Below are positions 35,880 to 47,200 of a DNA stretch of 64,000 nt, piece by piece. The stretch is from Termitomyces sp. T153 (lineage: Eukaryota > Basidiomycota > Agaricomycetes > Agaricales > Lyophyllaceae), in the NCBI GenBank assembly GCA_018296165.2, contig JACKQL020000001.1, forward strand, positions 2,356,001 to 2,420,000, read 5' to 3'. The stretch's first letter is position 1. Every line of letters starts with the position of its first letter. The notes beneath the pieces were generated by a model. That model did not search any database. It worked only from the letters and a program-made list of their open reading frames with translations, and was not told where the DNA came from. The position numbers and the translations under genes were made by a program.

Positions 35880-36938
35880 CTGATGAAGTGCTTGATGTAT
35901 AGCGATCATAGCGGTCAGTCAAATTGTGATGTTCAGTTCCAGGCTGTATACACTCTATATGACATGGGAGGAAGGAAATCTTATTTAGCTTTTCCAGATG
36001 TTCTGAGCTGATTTCAACCAAATGATGCAAGGGATTGTTTCGCTTTAGCCACAGCAGAGCTGCTCTGATTTGATCTGCATGAGCTATCAAGGGCGAGACA
36101 TGCTGTTTGAGCCAGGACCCAGATGGACAAGGTTGAGCCAACAAACAACACACATATTGGGGTAATAATCTCTTCAATGGTAGGTGGAAGCATCTTCGCA
36201 ATCAGACCAAGATCCTGTGGATATATGATGGTATGACCTTGTATTCCTTTTTGCTTTCCAGATATATCCTCATCTTCTCCCTTTTTAGAAAGCTGAACAA
36301 TCCAATTCTTGGCCCTGCACAATGAGATAATTGACTGCTCTAGTTGCATGAAATTGCACAAAACATTGGGGACTTCACCCAAAAACAACTTGTTTGCGTG
36401 CTTGGGCAGTCTACCTTTTTTCAGCACACAAAGACACTCATTGCACAAACACAAATCAAAGAACCCATTGCCTTGATATAGTACCTCAGCAGGATCCAAC
36501 AACAGATTCTGAAACAGACCAGTCTCAAAAGTCGACAAGTGCATATAATCTCCATGCCACATATCTTCTTCAACCTCATCACTTGAGTCAGAACTGACCA
36601 TAATTCATATCACAGCTCTCTCCCCCATCTTCACAACCAAGGTCACCAAACACATCAGGAGCTATGTTCAAATCTGGAGAACCAGACATTTGCAAAGACA
36701 CACTATCAACTTGACATCTGGCATAACACAGCACATTTGAGTCAACTGAGGAACTTGAAATAAATGTTAGCTCACACACAAACTTGTCACATAAGCAAGA
36801 AGCACAAATTAGACACTGCAGAGCATCACTAGAAGTCTCCTTGTGAAATGAACCAATAAGCTTATCCTTCTACTCATGCAGAACCACACTGTTCCAATGT
36901 TCACAAATAGTTTTAAGCTGTGCATGCAAAGCCTGAGC
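35880..36938 (-). pseudogene. Helitron N-terminal (DUF6570-like) fragment
   Basis: The minus-strand reading 36601-35940 has the features of the region upstream of Helitron Rep/helicase in fungi. These are a cysteine pair in LCLCNECLCVLKKGRLPKHA, then LFLGEVPNVL, QSIISLCRAKNWIVQL, GIQGHTIIYPQDL, MLPPTIEEIITPICVLFVGS, and RAALLWLKRNNPLHH followed by LPCHIECI. At least one frameshift (near 36100) breaks it, and more decayed sequence of the same gene continues to 36938, where a family-A LTR was inserted. No Rep HUH motif or helicase follows on this side. The fragment ends next to host DNA near 35880, so it is truncated. The Helitron helicase at 39482-41170 lies on the wrong side to be its continuation. 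Confidence 0.7.
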
Positions 36939-37932
36939 TGTCACAACCCACTCCCAGGCCTCCAGACCTCTGCAACCCTGCTCCCCCAGAGTCCCTAACA
37001 CCCCCTCAACTCACTCCAACCTTCATTCATCCATGGTGCCCACCTTGGCTAACTCTAACACTTCTCTGGCAAATCCTGACAGCCCCTGGCAAGCCCTGTC
37101 ACTCCCCCTGTTCTCTTCTGAGCCCCCAGATATCTCCAACACTTCCCAGGAACTTTGGCACATGCTGTGGACCCACACCAATGTATTACCATGGCCTGCC
37201 CAATCAGAACCAACACCTGCTCAACCTGTGCAGCCCCACTGACCCCATCATCAGACCCACAGCCCCTGGAGGAACCCCAGTGGTCAGTATATAAGCTATA
37301 GAGTAATATCTGCTACAGTAGTCTTGATATTACTTACCTACATCCATCTGTATTTGTTATGTCTTGTTTCTTGGCTTTGTCCCTATTTCTGTCTCTTGTC
37401 TTGTATTTCTCTCAATCTATTTTGTTCTTGTCTGTGTCTTGTCTCAACTCCATCTTGCCTCATCCACTTCTATTTCCTTTCATGTGTGCCTGAATTCCTT
37501 TCAACTCTAACCCTGTTACCCACTCTGTGCATACCTCTGTTCATATATTTACCCTGTACATTCATAACTAACTCTGGACTTGTCCTATGCTTAGCCCCAG
37601 AATACATCAACATTAAGTGATCTCCCATTAAACTCCACCTCTGCTCCCTTTACTCATATGACCTCCACTTGCCCTGCACACTCAATACTCACCTCTGGAC
37701 TCATACTTGATACACTCCCAAGCCCAACCCTTCTTGTACCTAGTCTTAGACTTCTCCAGACCACTCTGGACTTGCTCAGGCCACTTTCCCAGCCTTCTCC
37801 TCACAAGTATCTGAAGTCCAGACCTCTCTGGAACACCAGGTTATAAACACAGAATGTAGCACAGAATGTTGCATCCACCTAGTAAAGACTCACCCAGTTA
37901 CGCTAAGCCTCTGTGGTCAGCAGAACCTGACA
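36939..37932 (+). repeat. 5' LTR, family A, of a truncated plus-strand copy
   Basis: Runs from TGTCACAACCCAC to AACCTGACA (994 bp). It is CpG-depleted. GTATATAAG at about 37291 is followed about 30 nt later by the R start AGTCTTGATATTAC (37322). Unlike the solo LTRs it is followed directly by a primer-binding site and gag. It is inserted in the Helitron N-terminal fragment. Confidence 0.88.
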
Positions 37933-37950
37933 TAATATCAAGAATCCCCC
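37933..37950 (+). other. Primer-binding site of the truncated family-A copy
   Basis: TAATATCAAGAATCCCCC follows the LTR end with no gap. Its first 11 bases are complementary to the R start of its own LTR (AGTCTTGATATTA). It is the same site as at 50974-50986 in the near-complete copy, with two substitutions. Confidence 0.7.
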
Positions 37951-38843
37951 TTACTCCATTCTTGATGTCTGCTTACTACCCCATGTACAGTCCTACTGGC
38001 TACCTCACTAACACTTATGGCTGGCCAGTCCCTGAAAATTACTATGCCCCATTCTATCCAAGCCCCACCTGTAGATCACTATGCTCCCCATCACTAGACC
38101 CCAGTTCAGAACCAGGTCTTTTATGCCTCTTTCATCAGTCAGGAAATACCCCCAGGCTAGCACTGCCCCTCAATGTACCCTGCTGATAGAGCCTACTCCC
38201 ACATGTACCCTGGAGGACTACCTGGGATGCCAACATCCACATGGGCACTCCCAGCTCCACCTAATTCAGCCTACTTCCCCTCCAATGCACTATTATGCCT
38301 ACCCAAACCCTGCTGCACTCCTGGTCCCACTAGAACAGTTTGACAACTACTCTCCCCCTCTTGGCTCTAACCTCCTCCTGCACAAGCTCCACCCTCTCCA
38401 AGACAGAAATGGGTCAAAGCCTATGTCCAGCAGCATGACAAAGTCCTCTGCTCCTTCTGCCTGTCCCCTGCAGAGTTTGCAAGACACACTTGCACTCTCC
38501 TCATCAGCCTTGGATATCATGACACCCCCAGAACTCCAGAGGTCTGGGCAGACTGTCTCTCCAACTTCCACAAATGCTCCCTGAAACTACACAAGGTACC
38601 TTAGGGATCAATGCCAACTACCAGAATGAACTATGCACCCTGGTCAAAGAAATTTCATACTAGCTTGAACTCCTGCCAATTTGAGGACCCCTTAGACCCT
38701 GCTCACTTCTTCCATGTGCACCAAGAAGAACCTACCAGAGTATGAACTGAGGCCCTGCCCCCTATTTCCTGCCAGCAGGAGGAGCTCAATGCTGCTTTCA
38801 ACATGAGCTACGCCCCATGCCTTTGGCACAGGCCTGTAGCTCT
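37951..38843 (+). pseudogene. Family-A gag N-terminal part, decayed and truncated
   Basis: The frame opens with MSAYYPMYSPTGYLTNTYGW, equivalent to MSAFNPTYNPVGYPTN of the 50954 gag start. It continues as Pro/Tyr/Ser-rich sequence with several frame changes. Homology to gag stops near 38843, where the 59-bp tandem array begins. The encoded region in intact gag is low-complexity and precedes the capsid-like domain. Confidence 0.7.
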
Positions 38844-39305
38844 TGCTTCATTCCAGACCCAACCTCACTTTGTTTGGTTAGGTCCTTGTATTTCTAACTC
38901 AATGCTTCATCCCAGACCCAACCTCACTTTGTTCGGTTAGGTCCTTGTATTTCTAACTCAATGCTTCATCCCAGACCCAACCTCACTTTGTTCGGTTAGG
39001 TCCTTGTATTTCTAACTCAATGTTAAGTCTCAGACCCAACCTCACTTTGTTCGGTTAGGTCTTTGTATTTCCAACTCAATGCTAAGTCCCAGACCCAACC
39101 TCACTTTGTTTGGTTAAGTCCTTGTATTTCCAACTCAATGCTAAGTCCCAGACCCAACCTCACTTTGTTCAGTTAGGTCTTTGTATTTCTAACTCAATGC
39201 TAAGTCCCAGACTAACCAAACAAAGTGAGGTTAGGTCCTCAATATTCTACTCAATGCTTCATCCCAGACCCAACCTCACTTCATTTGGTTAGGTCTTTGT
39301 ATTTT
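38844..39305. repeat. 59-bp tandem repeat (about 8 units), one unit inverted in its core
   Basis: The block CCAGACCCAACCTCACTTTG recurs at 38853, 38912, 38971, 39030, 39089 and 39148, exactly 59 bp apart, and again near 39265. In the unit at about 39207 the core appears reversed (ACTAACCAAACAAAGTGAGG). Each core is bounded by a short inverted repeat (CCAACC...GGTTAGG), which could permit flipping. The array lies between truncated gag and the Helitron helicase and may be Helitron-associated satellite. Confidence 0.85.
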
Positions 39306-39481
39306 GTTGGCTAAGTGTTGCTTTTCTCTTACAATTCAATACACTGAGATTCTATATATAAACTAATCATGTATCTATATTACATTATTAACAAAATACT
39401 ACAATGTCCACTGATATATATTAGAGATGCTGAAAATTATCAAAGTTAGTACTAACCAAGCAATTCTTTAAATGGTCACAC

Positions 39482-41170
39482 TTACATTTGTAAACCATTG
39501 AGAATATCTATACTATATGGTCCAACTATATACATTAGGTGGTGAAGTTCATAGAAGTTAGCAATTTGTTGCCTGAATCCAACAAAAGTCACACTTACAT
39601 TTTTAAACCATTCAGGATTTCTTGATAGACAATATTTGCAGTCTTTCTTGATGTGTTTTCTGGGTCCAAAATCACTTTGATACGATCTCCTGATGTGCAC
39701 CGAGAGAGTGCAATATAAAGTTGGCCATGTGAAAAAACTCCTGATTGAAGGTCCAATCCAACATGCTTGACTGATTGACCCTGAGACTTGTTGATTGTCA
39801 TAGCAAAGGCCAATCAAACTGGGAATTGTCTCCTGCACAATGAGATTGGCAAATCCTCTTCAGAGACATCCATGTTGATTCTTGGAATCAAAACAATTGA
39901 TCCTGCAAACTTGGCATCCCCACTGATGATCCGACATCTGAGAACTCTAGTGCTGATGTGGGTGACAATCATTCTTGTCCCATTGCAAAGTCCTTTAGTT
40001 GTATCCAGATTTCTGAGCAGCATGACAGGAACACCAATCTTTAGAGCCAATTTAGCTAAAGGCAAATTACTGGCTTTCAAAGAGTTGAGGTATTCCATTG
40101 GATACAATGTCAGGTCATTCACATTTCCATCATTAGACATGACAGAGTCTGCACTCTGCATAACCTTCTCTTCTCCTAGATATTTCTGTAGAACCTCTGA
40201 GTTGATATCCTCTATATCAGAGTTCTTGCCAGAAAGAATGGTTCGGTCCAGGTGATACTGATCATCTTGATAGTGATTCATATGAGGATAAGTGGAAGAG
40301 ATTAATCCTTTGATAGAACTGTCATCACAGATCATAGTTGCAGGAAGTTGTACTGTTTCTCCAGGCCCAAGATTTTTTCCAGCACCAACATCTAACAACC
40401 ATGCTGCATGAGCAGCATTATCAGGAGTCTGATCCAATCTCATGTTTTGAACCAAATAGTGAACTTGAATCTGATCCCAAAGTCTTCCTCTTTTGAGTGA
40501 AGCAGCAATCATCTGCTGCCTGAGTCCTCATTGGATAACTGGGAGAGTTTGCCTAAAATCTCCTCCAAACACCACAGTCACTCCACCAAAAGGAACATCC
40601 TTCTCCAGGATGTCTCTGAACCCTTGATCCACAGAGTCAATGGCATTTTTGTGTTGCATTGGGATTTCATCCCAGATGACAACTTTGGTCTGGAGTAAGA
40701 GTTGAGACAACTGAGTTCCTCTTTTGATATTGGCAATGGATGTATCCAGAGCAGGAATGGGGATTTTGAACCTTGAATGTGCAGTTCTACCACCCTCCAG
40801 CAATAAGGCAGCAATCCCAGATGATGCTACACATAATGCTACATCTCCATTGGACCGAACAGCAGAAGCTAAAGTGTTGCAGACAAATGTTTTGCCACAT
40901 CCACCTGCACTGTGAATGAATATCATCTTGCCCAAGTTGTTGTCCACAGAGTCCATAACTTCATTGAAGGCCCCTAGTTGTTCACCATTAAACCTGGCCT
41001 TGTTTTCATTCACCCTTCTCTTCAACTCCTCAACATCATAATCCGTTTCTTCTTGCAAAAGTCTATTGCCTAAAATTGTTTGATCAGTCCTAGAGTCAAT
41101 TCTCTATACAATGGCTGGCTTACCTGGAATTACATTCCAAACTTGTTGAGGTTCTGGCATGTTAGGAAAG
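39482..41170 (-). pseudogene. Helitron PIF1-like helicase, C-terminal part, inactivated
   Basis: The minus-strand frame from 41058 is continuous to 39595 except for two in-frame TGA codons (40528-40530 and 39814-39816). Helicase motifs are Walker A HSAGGCGKTF, Walker B VIWDEIP, FGGDFRQTLPV, PVMLLRNLD, NGTRMIV, then [10 protein letters not shown] and YIALSRC. The second TGA falls exactly where the family motif [13 protein letters not shown] has Arg, so it is a CGA-to-TGA change. An upstream exon ends at a GTAAGCC donor near 41128, giving a 54-nt intron. Upstream sequence, including Rep, is cut at 41170 by the chromovirus LTR. Helitron helicases unwind DNA for rolling-circle transposition. Confidence 0.88.
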
Positions 41171-42153
41171 TGTCAGGTTCCGCTGATGACGGGGGCTCAG
41201 TACACTGGCGAGTCCTTACTAGGCGGATGTGATGTCCTGCGCTTATAACCAGGCGTCCGGAGGTGGAGCGGAGGTGGGGAAAGCTTGCGAGGGGGTCCCT
41301 AGGGAGAGCGGCCCGAGCAAGTCCTGAGTGATTCAGAGGGGTCTAAGACCGAAGGTGCTGGTCGTTGACTCAGGACAGGTGTCAGGGCTAGTTAGTGGGC
41401 GCACAAATAGATTGCGGGGTAGGTGGAGGCTTCTCGGTTGATGGGGGCGGGGTCGGAGCTGGACAGGGGATTACCGGGGCTTGGTGGGTTCCGGGGCCGA
41501 GCAGGTAGTGAGGTCCGGAGTTGTTGTTTAAGAATGTTCAGGTCGTGGCGCGTGCGCAGAGTTCGTACTGACGTAGGGAGCAAGGAAACTTCAGAGGAAC
41601 AAAGGAAATATGTACAGTCGAGACGAGATGGAGATGAGACGAGACTGAGAAAGGATAGATTTGAAACCTAAAAACAGAAATAGAGACGAGACGAGAGACG
41701 AAACATAGGAAACCGGTAAATGTAATATCAAGACTAAAGTTCAAGGAGTTGTTCTATGACTTATATACCGACTACTGGGTGCCTCCGAGGGCGGCGGATA
41801 TGGTGGCGGGGGTCGACGGAGCTGTGTGGAGTCGACGGGTGTCAGATACAATCCAAGGTCGGGCCACAGCGGTATTCTGATGGGATCAGTTGGGGGCGCG
41901 GCTGCTCCGGGGACGTCGTGACACTCCGGGATGGGTCAGGTGAACTAGGGTAGGGGGTCAGGGACATATGACGTGGCCAGAAACGGGGGGGAAGGTTTCA
42001 GGGGGTGTTGATGGCTACGGAGAGGGAGTTGCCGTTGGGGTTTGCCAGAGAAGCGTCGGAGTTGTCCAGTGTGGGCGGGGTTCAGGGGAGTTAGACGGGA
42101 AATTGGGAGGGGTTGGGAGCAGTGTCTAGGGAGCTAGGAAGCGGGTCGTGACA
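41171..42153 (-). repeat. 3' LTR of the chromovirus
   Basis: On the plus strand it runs TGTCAGGTTCC...GGGTCGTGACA, with 5-bp terminal inverted repeats TGTCA/TGACA. It is 983 bp, lacking about 15 bp (GCAAAAGTATGGGCG-type segment) found in the other LTR near 51895. The TATA box (TATATAA, minus) lies near 41765, with R starting about 32 nt downstream. Confidence 0.93.
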
Positions 42154-42166
42154 TCACCCCCCCTTC
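42154..42166 (-). other. Polypurine tract
   Basis: The minus strand reads GAAGGGGGGGTGA immediately before the 3' LTR start TGTCACG. Its place and purine content fit the plus-strand DNA primer of reverse transcription. Confidence 0.8.
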
Positions 42167-42228
42167 AGCGTTGAGACCCTCGAGATGCGGGGAGCAGGTC
42201 GGGGATCGGTAGGGCGTGGGAATCGAAG

Positions 42229-42246
42229 TTGATCAATATTGATCAA
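42229..42246. promoter_or_regulatory. 18-bp perfect palindrome upstream of the antisense ORF
   Basis: TTGATCAATATTGATCAA is its own reverse complement. It lies 121 bp before the antisense start codon at 42367 and 75 bp inside the 3' LTR edge. A TTATTAAAA AT-box follows at 42321-42329. A role as a dimer-binding operator or promoter element is inference from position and symmetry. Confidence 0.4.
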
Positions 42247-42366
42247 ACTGCAGCGAGCGGCGGCGGCGTGGGGAAGGAAGTCGAGGTGCGGCCGCCATTC
42301 GTCAGGGGCCCCTTCTTAAGTTATTAAAAGGGGTGGACGCACCCAGGAGTCTGCCAGTCTGTTGCA

Positions 42367-44062
42367 ATGTCTTCTTCAGCTTATTCTCCCACAGCATCTA
42401 GGTCGCCGTCCCCGCCTTCCCAGCCGTCGTCCTCCAAAGATTCAGAGGGTTGCCGAGATCACCGTCGGGTCGAGGCGATGTACCACAGTCGTGAGTGTGA
42501 TCTGTTCCATGTACCCCAGAACACTGATTTTCCCTATGCAGAGTTGTCCGCGGCCGTGGCTGGTCCCTCAGGGCCACTGTCTGGCGTGGATGCGACGCAG
42601 CCCCCGGCGGGCGTGGTCACTTCTATGCGTTCCAAGTCTGGCATTTGCCCGGGGGTGGTCCGGCTTGTCCCAGAGGGTTCGAGGGTGGTACAGGTGGAGG
42701 TGACGCCAGAGCAGTTTGCCGAGGCGGTGGGTCGGGCGAGGGGTCCCCCCACCCTCGAGTGGTGTCAGGCGGCGGCCCCGGTGAGTGGCCACTTAGCTTC
42801 ATGTTTCCCAGACCAACATGCCCCTGTAGTGTGCGTCTTGTACCCGATGAGGGGAGCAGTGCGAGTTTGAGGAGCCTGCATTGGGGGTATGATGGGACAC
42901 GTCGGTGTGTCTTCCGTGCCGTTTGTGGCACGAGAAGTGCTCCGTCACCTTGAGTTGGCGGGCCGTTTGGATCGCGGCAGAGCAAGGGTGGGATCAAGGT
43001 TGGGTCGCAGCGCAGCTGGAGGAAGGACGGAAGGGCAGGGTGTTGGGGAGGGGCTCCGGGGCTGGGGAAGGGGAACGGGTTAGCGCGCCTGTCATGAAGG
43101 TGGGCCCCCCATGGGGTGGGCAGAGGGAGGGGGCCCCTTCCATGCAGGAGAAAGAGAAACGGAGAGCGTCCCCTTCACCTGAGGCGGGTCCCAGTAAGTG
43201 GGCGCGGGGCGAGCAGGTAATGGGGGGCCCCCCTGGTTCCGCGGTGTACTCCCCTACGTCCAGAGCCCCTGTTGAGCAATTTGCGGATAGGTCGTGGTCG
43301 GTTGCGGAGGCCTATCTGCGGCGTCGGGTGGAGGGCTTGGAACAGTTGTTGGTCGCACGTGAGGAGGAGATTCAGGGGGTATGGGAGGAGAGGGACGGGG
43401 CTCAACGGGAGTTGGATGGGGTTCAGAGGGAACGGGACCTGGCGCGGAAGGACAAGGACATCGCCGTCGGGACTGCCGCGGAGCGATTATCTTGTCTGCA
43501 GGAGTTGGAGGTGCGGATGGTGCATTTGCAGGCACGGGTGGAGGCGGCGGAGGTGGCGACGCAGCAGGCAGGAGGCTCAGGGGTGCGGGAGACCCAGCAG
43601 GGTTCCAGCGCGGGGGAATCCCGGGCGGCGGCGGAGAGGGCGTGGCGGCGGGAGGAATGGCTCGCCAACGAGGCGGCCTCGGGCCGGCAAGGGGTGCTTC
43701 GTGAGTGGTTTCCCCGCTTCCATCTCCTAAGCACTGATTCAGGTTCCACAGACTGGGCCAGGGAGCATCGCATTCTTCTCGATGGAGCGTCGGCAGCGCT
43801 GGGGTCCATCCATGATGGGTTGGCAAGGATGCTCGGGGACCTTCCACCAGAGTTGGGTCAAGGGGTTACGCAGATGGGGCGTCTGTTGGCAGGGCACTGG
43901 CGGAGGGCGACAGCAGATCCCGGGGTGTGGTGGGAGATAGCGACAGACATGGGGGAACCGCTCCCCGGGCAACCCGAGGTTCTGGCGGCGGTAGTGGCAC
44001 AGTTGGAGGTGTTCATGGTGGGAAGGGCAGCGGGGTTAGGGTCGGGGGAGGAGGGAGAGTGA
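42367..44062 (+). pseudogene. Antisense ORF: Zn2Cys6-like cluster plus coiled coil, carried by the chromovirus
   Basis: On the strand opposite gag-pol, a frame starting MSSSAYSPTASRSPSP runs to 42780. A GTGAGT...TTTCCCAG segment (42781-42811; only 31 nt, so perhaps a shrunken intron or an indel) shifts to the frame that then stays open to 44062. Just after it comes a cluster with cysteines at 42830, 42839, 42860, 42908, 42917 and 42938, giving CX2CX6CX15CX2CX6C, similar to fungal Zn2Cys6 domains. Next are a basic stretch, a heptad-rich coiled coil (VEGLEQLLVAREEEI, about 43330-43560) and a helical C-terminus of about 150 residues. Stops at 42827 (TAG), 42848 and 42890 (both TGA) interrupt the cluster. 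It ends 230 bp from the pol stop, tail to tail. The length of open frame outside these stops argues for past selection. Function unknown. Confidence 0.6.
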
Positions 44063-44291
44063 GGGGAATTCGGACCCCATCGTTGACTTGTTCCTTGCCC
44101 CTTCTTGTTCAAGTATATACCTGTACACTGCTTGTTCCTATACAATCTTTGGTCCTTCTGCTGAGTGTGGGAAGTTTTAGATAGAGCGAGGAGAGGAGTA
44201 AGTGGAAACACGTAGGAGAGTATTGGTGGGAGTTGAATCCCTGGTGAACCCAGAGGCGGGGGTTATGCCCACTATTGCCATCTGTGTTGGG

Positions 44292-47200
44292 TCAGTCCCA
44301 GGGGTTCCAGGGCTTGGCGGGATTCTGTCGGTGGAAGTCCCGGAGTTCGTCGGGGGCTCTGTCGAGGTTCTTTCGGGGTTCCCACGTGTCGTCCTCAGGT
44401 CCATAGCCCTTCCAGTGGACCAAGTACTGGAGTTGGCCGCGAACTACCCGGGAGTCGAGGATCTCATCGACCTCGTAGTGGTACTCGTCCTTGACTTTGA
44501 TGGGGGGCGGTCGGCTGGGGCGTTGGCCGGGAAAGGGGTCTGGGGCGTGCCTTTCAAGGAGTCAAACATGGAACACAGGGTGGAGGCCCTTCAGGCCCAG
44601 AGGCAGGTCGAGCTTGTAAGCGTGGGTGGAGACCTTCCGGAGGATCTTGAATGGGCTGAGGCGTTTGTGGTCGAGTTTGATGGAAGGCCTCCGGGTCTTA
44701 AGATTTTGTCGGTCGAGCCAGACCAAGGTGCCGGGGGGCCAGTTGGGGGTCGGCTTGCGGCGGGCATCGGCGTGCTTGGAGTAGGCTTGGTTGGCGGTGT
44801 TGATCTCGTTCCAGAGGAATTGGTGGAGGGATCAGAGGTCCTCGGCGACTTTGTGGGCAACGTGGGAGGGGATGTCTTTGAGGGACAGCGTGAACCAAGG
44901 ATTGTAGCCCTTGTTGGCGTAAAAGGGGGAAACTCCGGTGGCAGAGTGAGGCATGTTGTTGTAGGTGAATTCGGCAAGGGGAAGCTCCGCGCACCAGTCG
45001 TTCTGTAAATAGTTAACGTAGAGGTGAAGATACTGTTCTAATGCCTGGTTTACATGCTCGGTCTGCCCGTTGGTTTCCGGGTGGTAGGCGGTAGAGAGGC
45101 TGGTTTTGATCTCGAGCGCCTTGCACAGCAATTGCCAGAAATGAGATACGAATAGGGGTCCACGGTCGGAGATGATGTCGTCGGGAAGTCTGTGTTTGAA
45201 GAATACATGTTCTAAAAATAGTTTGGCGAAATCCAGGGCGGTGTCAGTGGTGTGGCAGGGAATAAAGAGGGCTTGTTTGGTAAGGCAGCAGACAACGACG
45301 AGGATTGCGTCAAAACCTTCAGAGTCGGGGAGTTTGACAATATGATCCATTGATATCAAAGACCAGGGGCAGCGACCAATGGGGAGGGGTCTCAGTAATC
45401 CGTGGGGGCGATGGCAGGGTACTTTGGCCCATAGGCAGGGTTCGCAGGCTCTTACGTATTGCGTGACGTCCTTCTTCATTCCTGGCCAAAAATAAGTCCG
45501 GGAGATGAGTTGAAGGGTCTTATGAATTCCTGGGTGCCCCCGGAGTTTGTGATTGTGGTGCTGCCAGAGTATGTCGAGGCGAATGGACTTGTGGTCCGGG
45601 GCGTAGATTTGTCCACTCCAGAGCAGCAGGCAGTGGTCCAGGGATAGCGAAAAGGGGTTGTCTACGCTCGACTCGTTGGGGTTGTTGCGGGGGTCGTGCT
45701 GGTTGAAGAAGGGGTCCGGGGGTGAATTCCTGATTTGCTGGAGGATTCCTTCTTTGTTTAAAATCAGCACGGCATGTAGATGTTCAGGTGGGATTACCAC
45801 TCGATGATTGAATGCATTTTGTTCGGTTTCAAACGATTTCTTTGGATACATGTCGGGTCTCCGAGTGAGGGCGTTGGGCTTTGCGCCGAGTCGCCCAGGG
45901 TGGTAGTGAATGGTAAAATCGTACTCCAAAAGGGTTTCGGACCATCAAGCCTGGCGGCGGCTGAGCTGTTTTGTGGTCGTGAAATATTGCAGGTTGTTGT
46001 GATCGGAGTAGACTTGGATGTGGTGTGGGGACCCTTCAAGGTAGGCCCGCCACTGATGAAAGGCTTCGACAATCGCGAGGAGTTCCTTGTCGTAAATGTC
46101 GTAGTTGAGTTCCACTGGGATCATTGATTGGGTGTAGAAGGCGACAGGGCAGAGATCCTTGCCCCCCAAGTTCAACTGGGAGAGTATCCCGGCGATAGCG
46201 TAGTCGGAGGCATCACATTTGAGCACAATCGGTAGGGAGGGGTCAAAATGGCGGAGGACTGGAGCGGAGGTGAAGGCCTTCTTCAGGAGGAGGAATACGC
46301 TCTGGCACTTGCTGTCCCAATCCCAAGGGGTGTCCTTCCGTGTGAGTTGGTTGAGGGGTTTGGTGATCCCAGAGTAGTTGTCGATGAAGCAGCGATAGAA
46401 GTTAGCAAACCCCAAGAATGACTGTACCTCCTTGACATTCCGCAGGGAGGGCCAGTTGAGTATTGCGTCGACCTTGGCGGGGTCCATGCGCACACTGTTG
46501 GGGGTGACGATGACCCCAAGATATTCGACTTCCGCTGTGTGGAATGAGCACTTTTTGGGTTTAGCATGAAGGTGATACTCTCGGAGTCGTTCCAGGACAC
46601 GGCGGACGTGCTCCGAATGCTCCGCCAGCAAATTCGAGTAGATCAGGATATCGTCCAAATATATGATGACAAAGACGTCATTCATGTCATGGAAGATGTC
46701 GTTCATGAAGTACTGGAAGGTGGTGGGGGAGTTAGTCATTCCAAAGGGCATTACAAGATACTCAAAGAGGCCATAGCGGGTGCGAAAGGCGGTCTTCCAT
46801 TCATGTCCCGGGGCGATCCAGACATTGTTGTAGCCGGAACGAAGGTCAATTTTTGTGTAAATTTTGGCGCTGCGAAGGCGATCAACAAGGTCTCCAATTA
46901 AGGGGAGGGGGTACCGGTTCTTCTTAGTGACTTTGTTGAGTCCCCAATAATCCACACAGAGTCGGAGGGATCCATCTTTTTCCTTGGCAAACAGAACCGG
47001 AGCGCCAGCCACGGAGATCGAGGGACGTATGAAACCTTTGCCAAGCATGTCGTCGAGGTATTCCTTCAGGGCCCGGAGCTCGATTTCGGACATGTTGTAG
47101 ATCTTGCCAAATGGGGGTGAGGTGCCTTCTTCGAGGTCAATCTGGTGGTCGTAGGAGCGGTGCGGAGGGAGTTCCTTGGCACTTCCTTTGGAGAACACGT

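Noticed and set aside
42623..43847. Long minus-strand Pro-rich ORFs (124-197 codons) opposite the antisense gene
   Set aside because: Their Pro/Ser/Arg composition is what GC-rich sequence gives in the shadow frame of a Gly/Glu/Arg-rich coding strand; they do not continue the pol frame.
44202..45008. Plus-strand 268-codon ORF at the pol 3' end
   Set aside because: It mirrors the chromodomain and integrase tail on the minus strand; its Val/Gly-rich product is a shadow.
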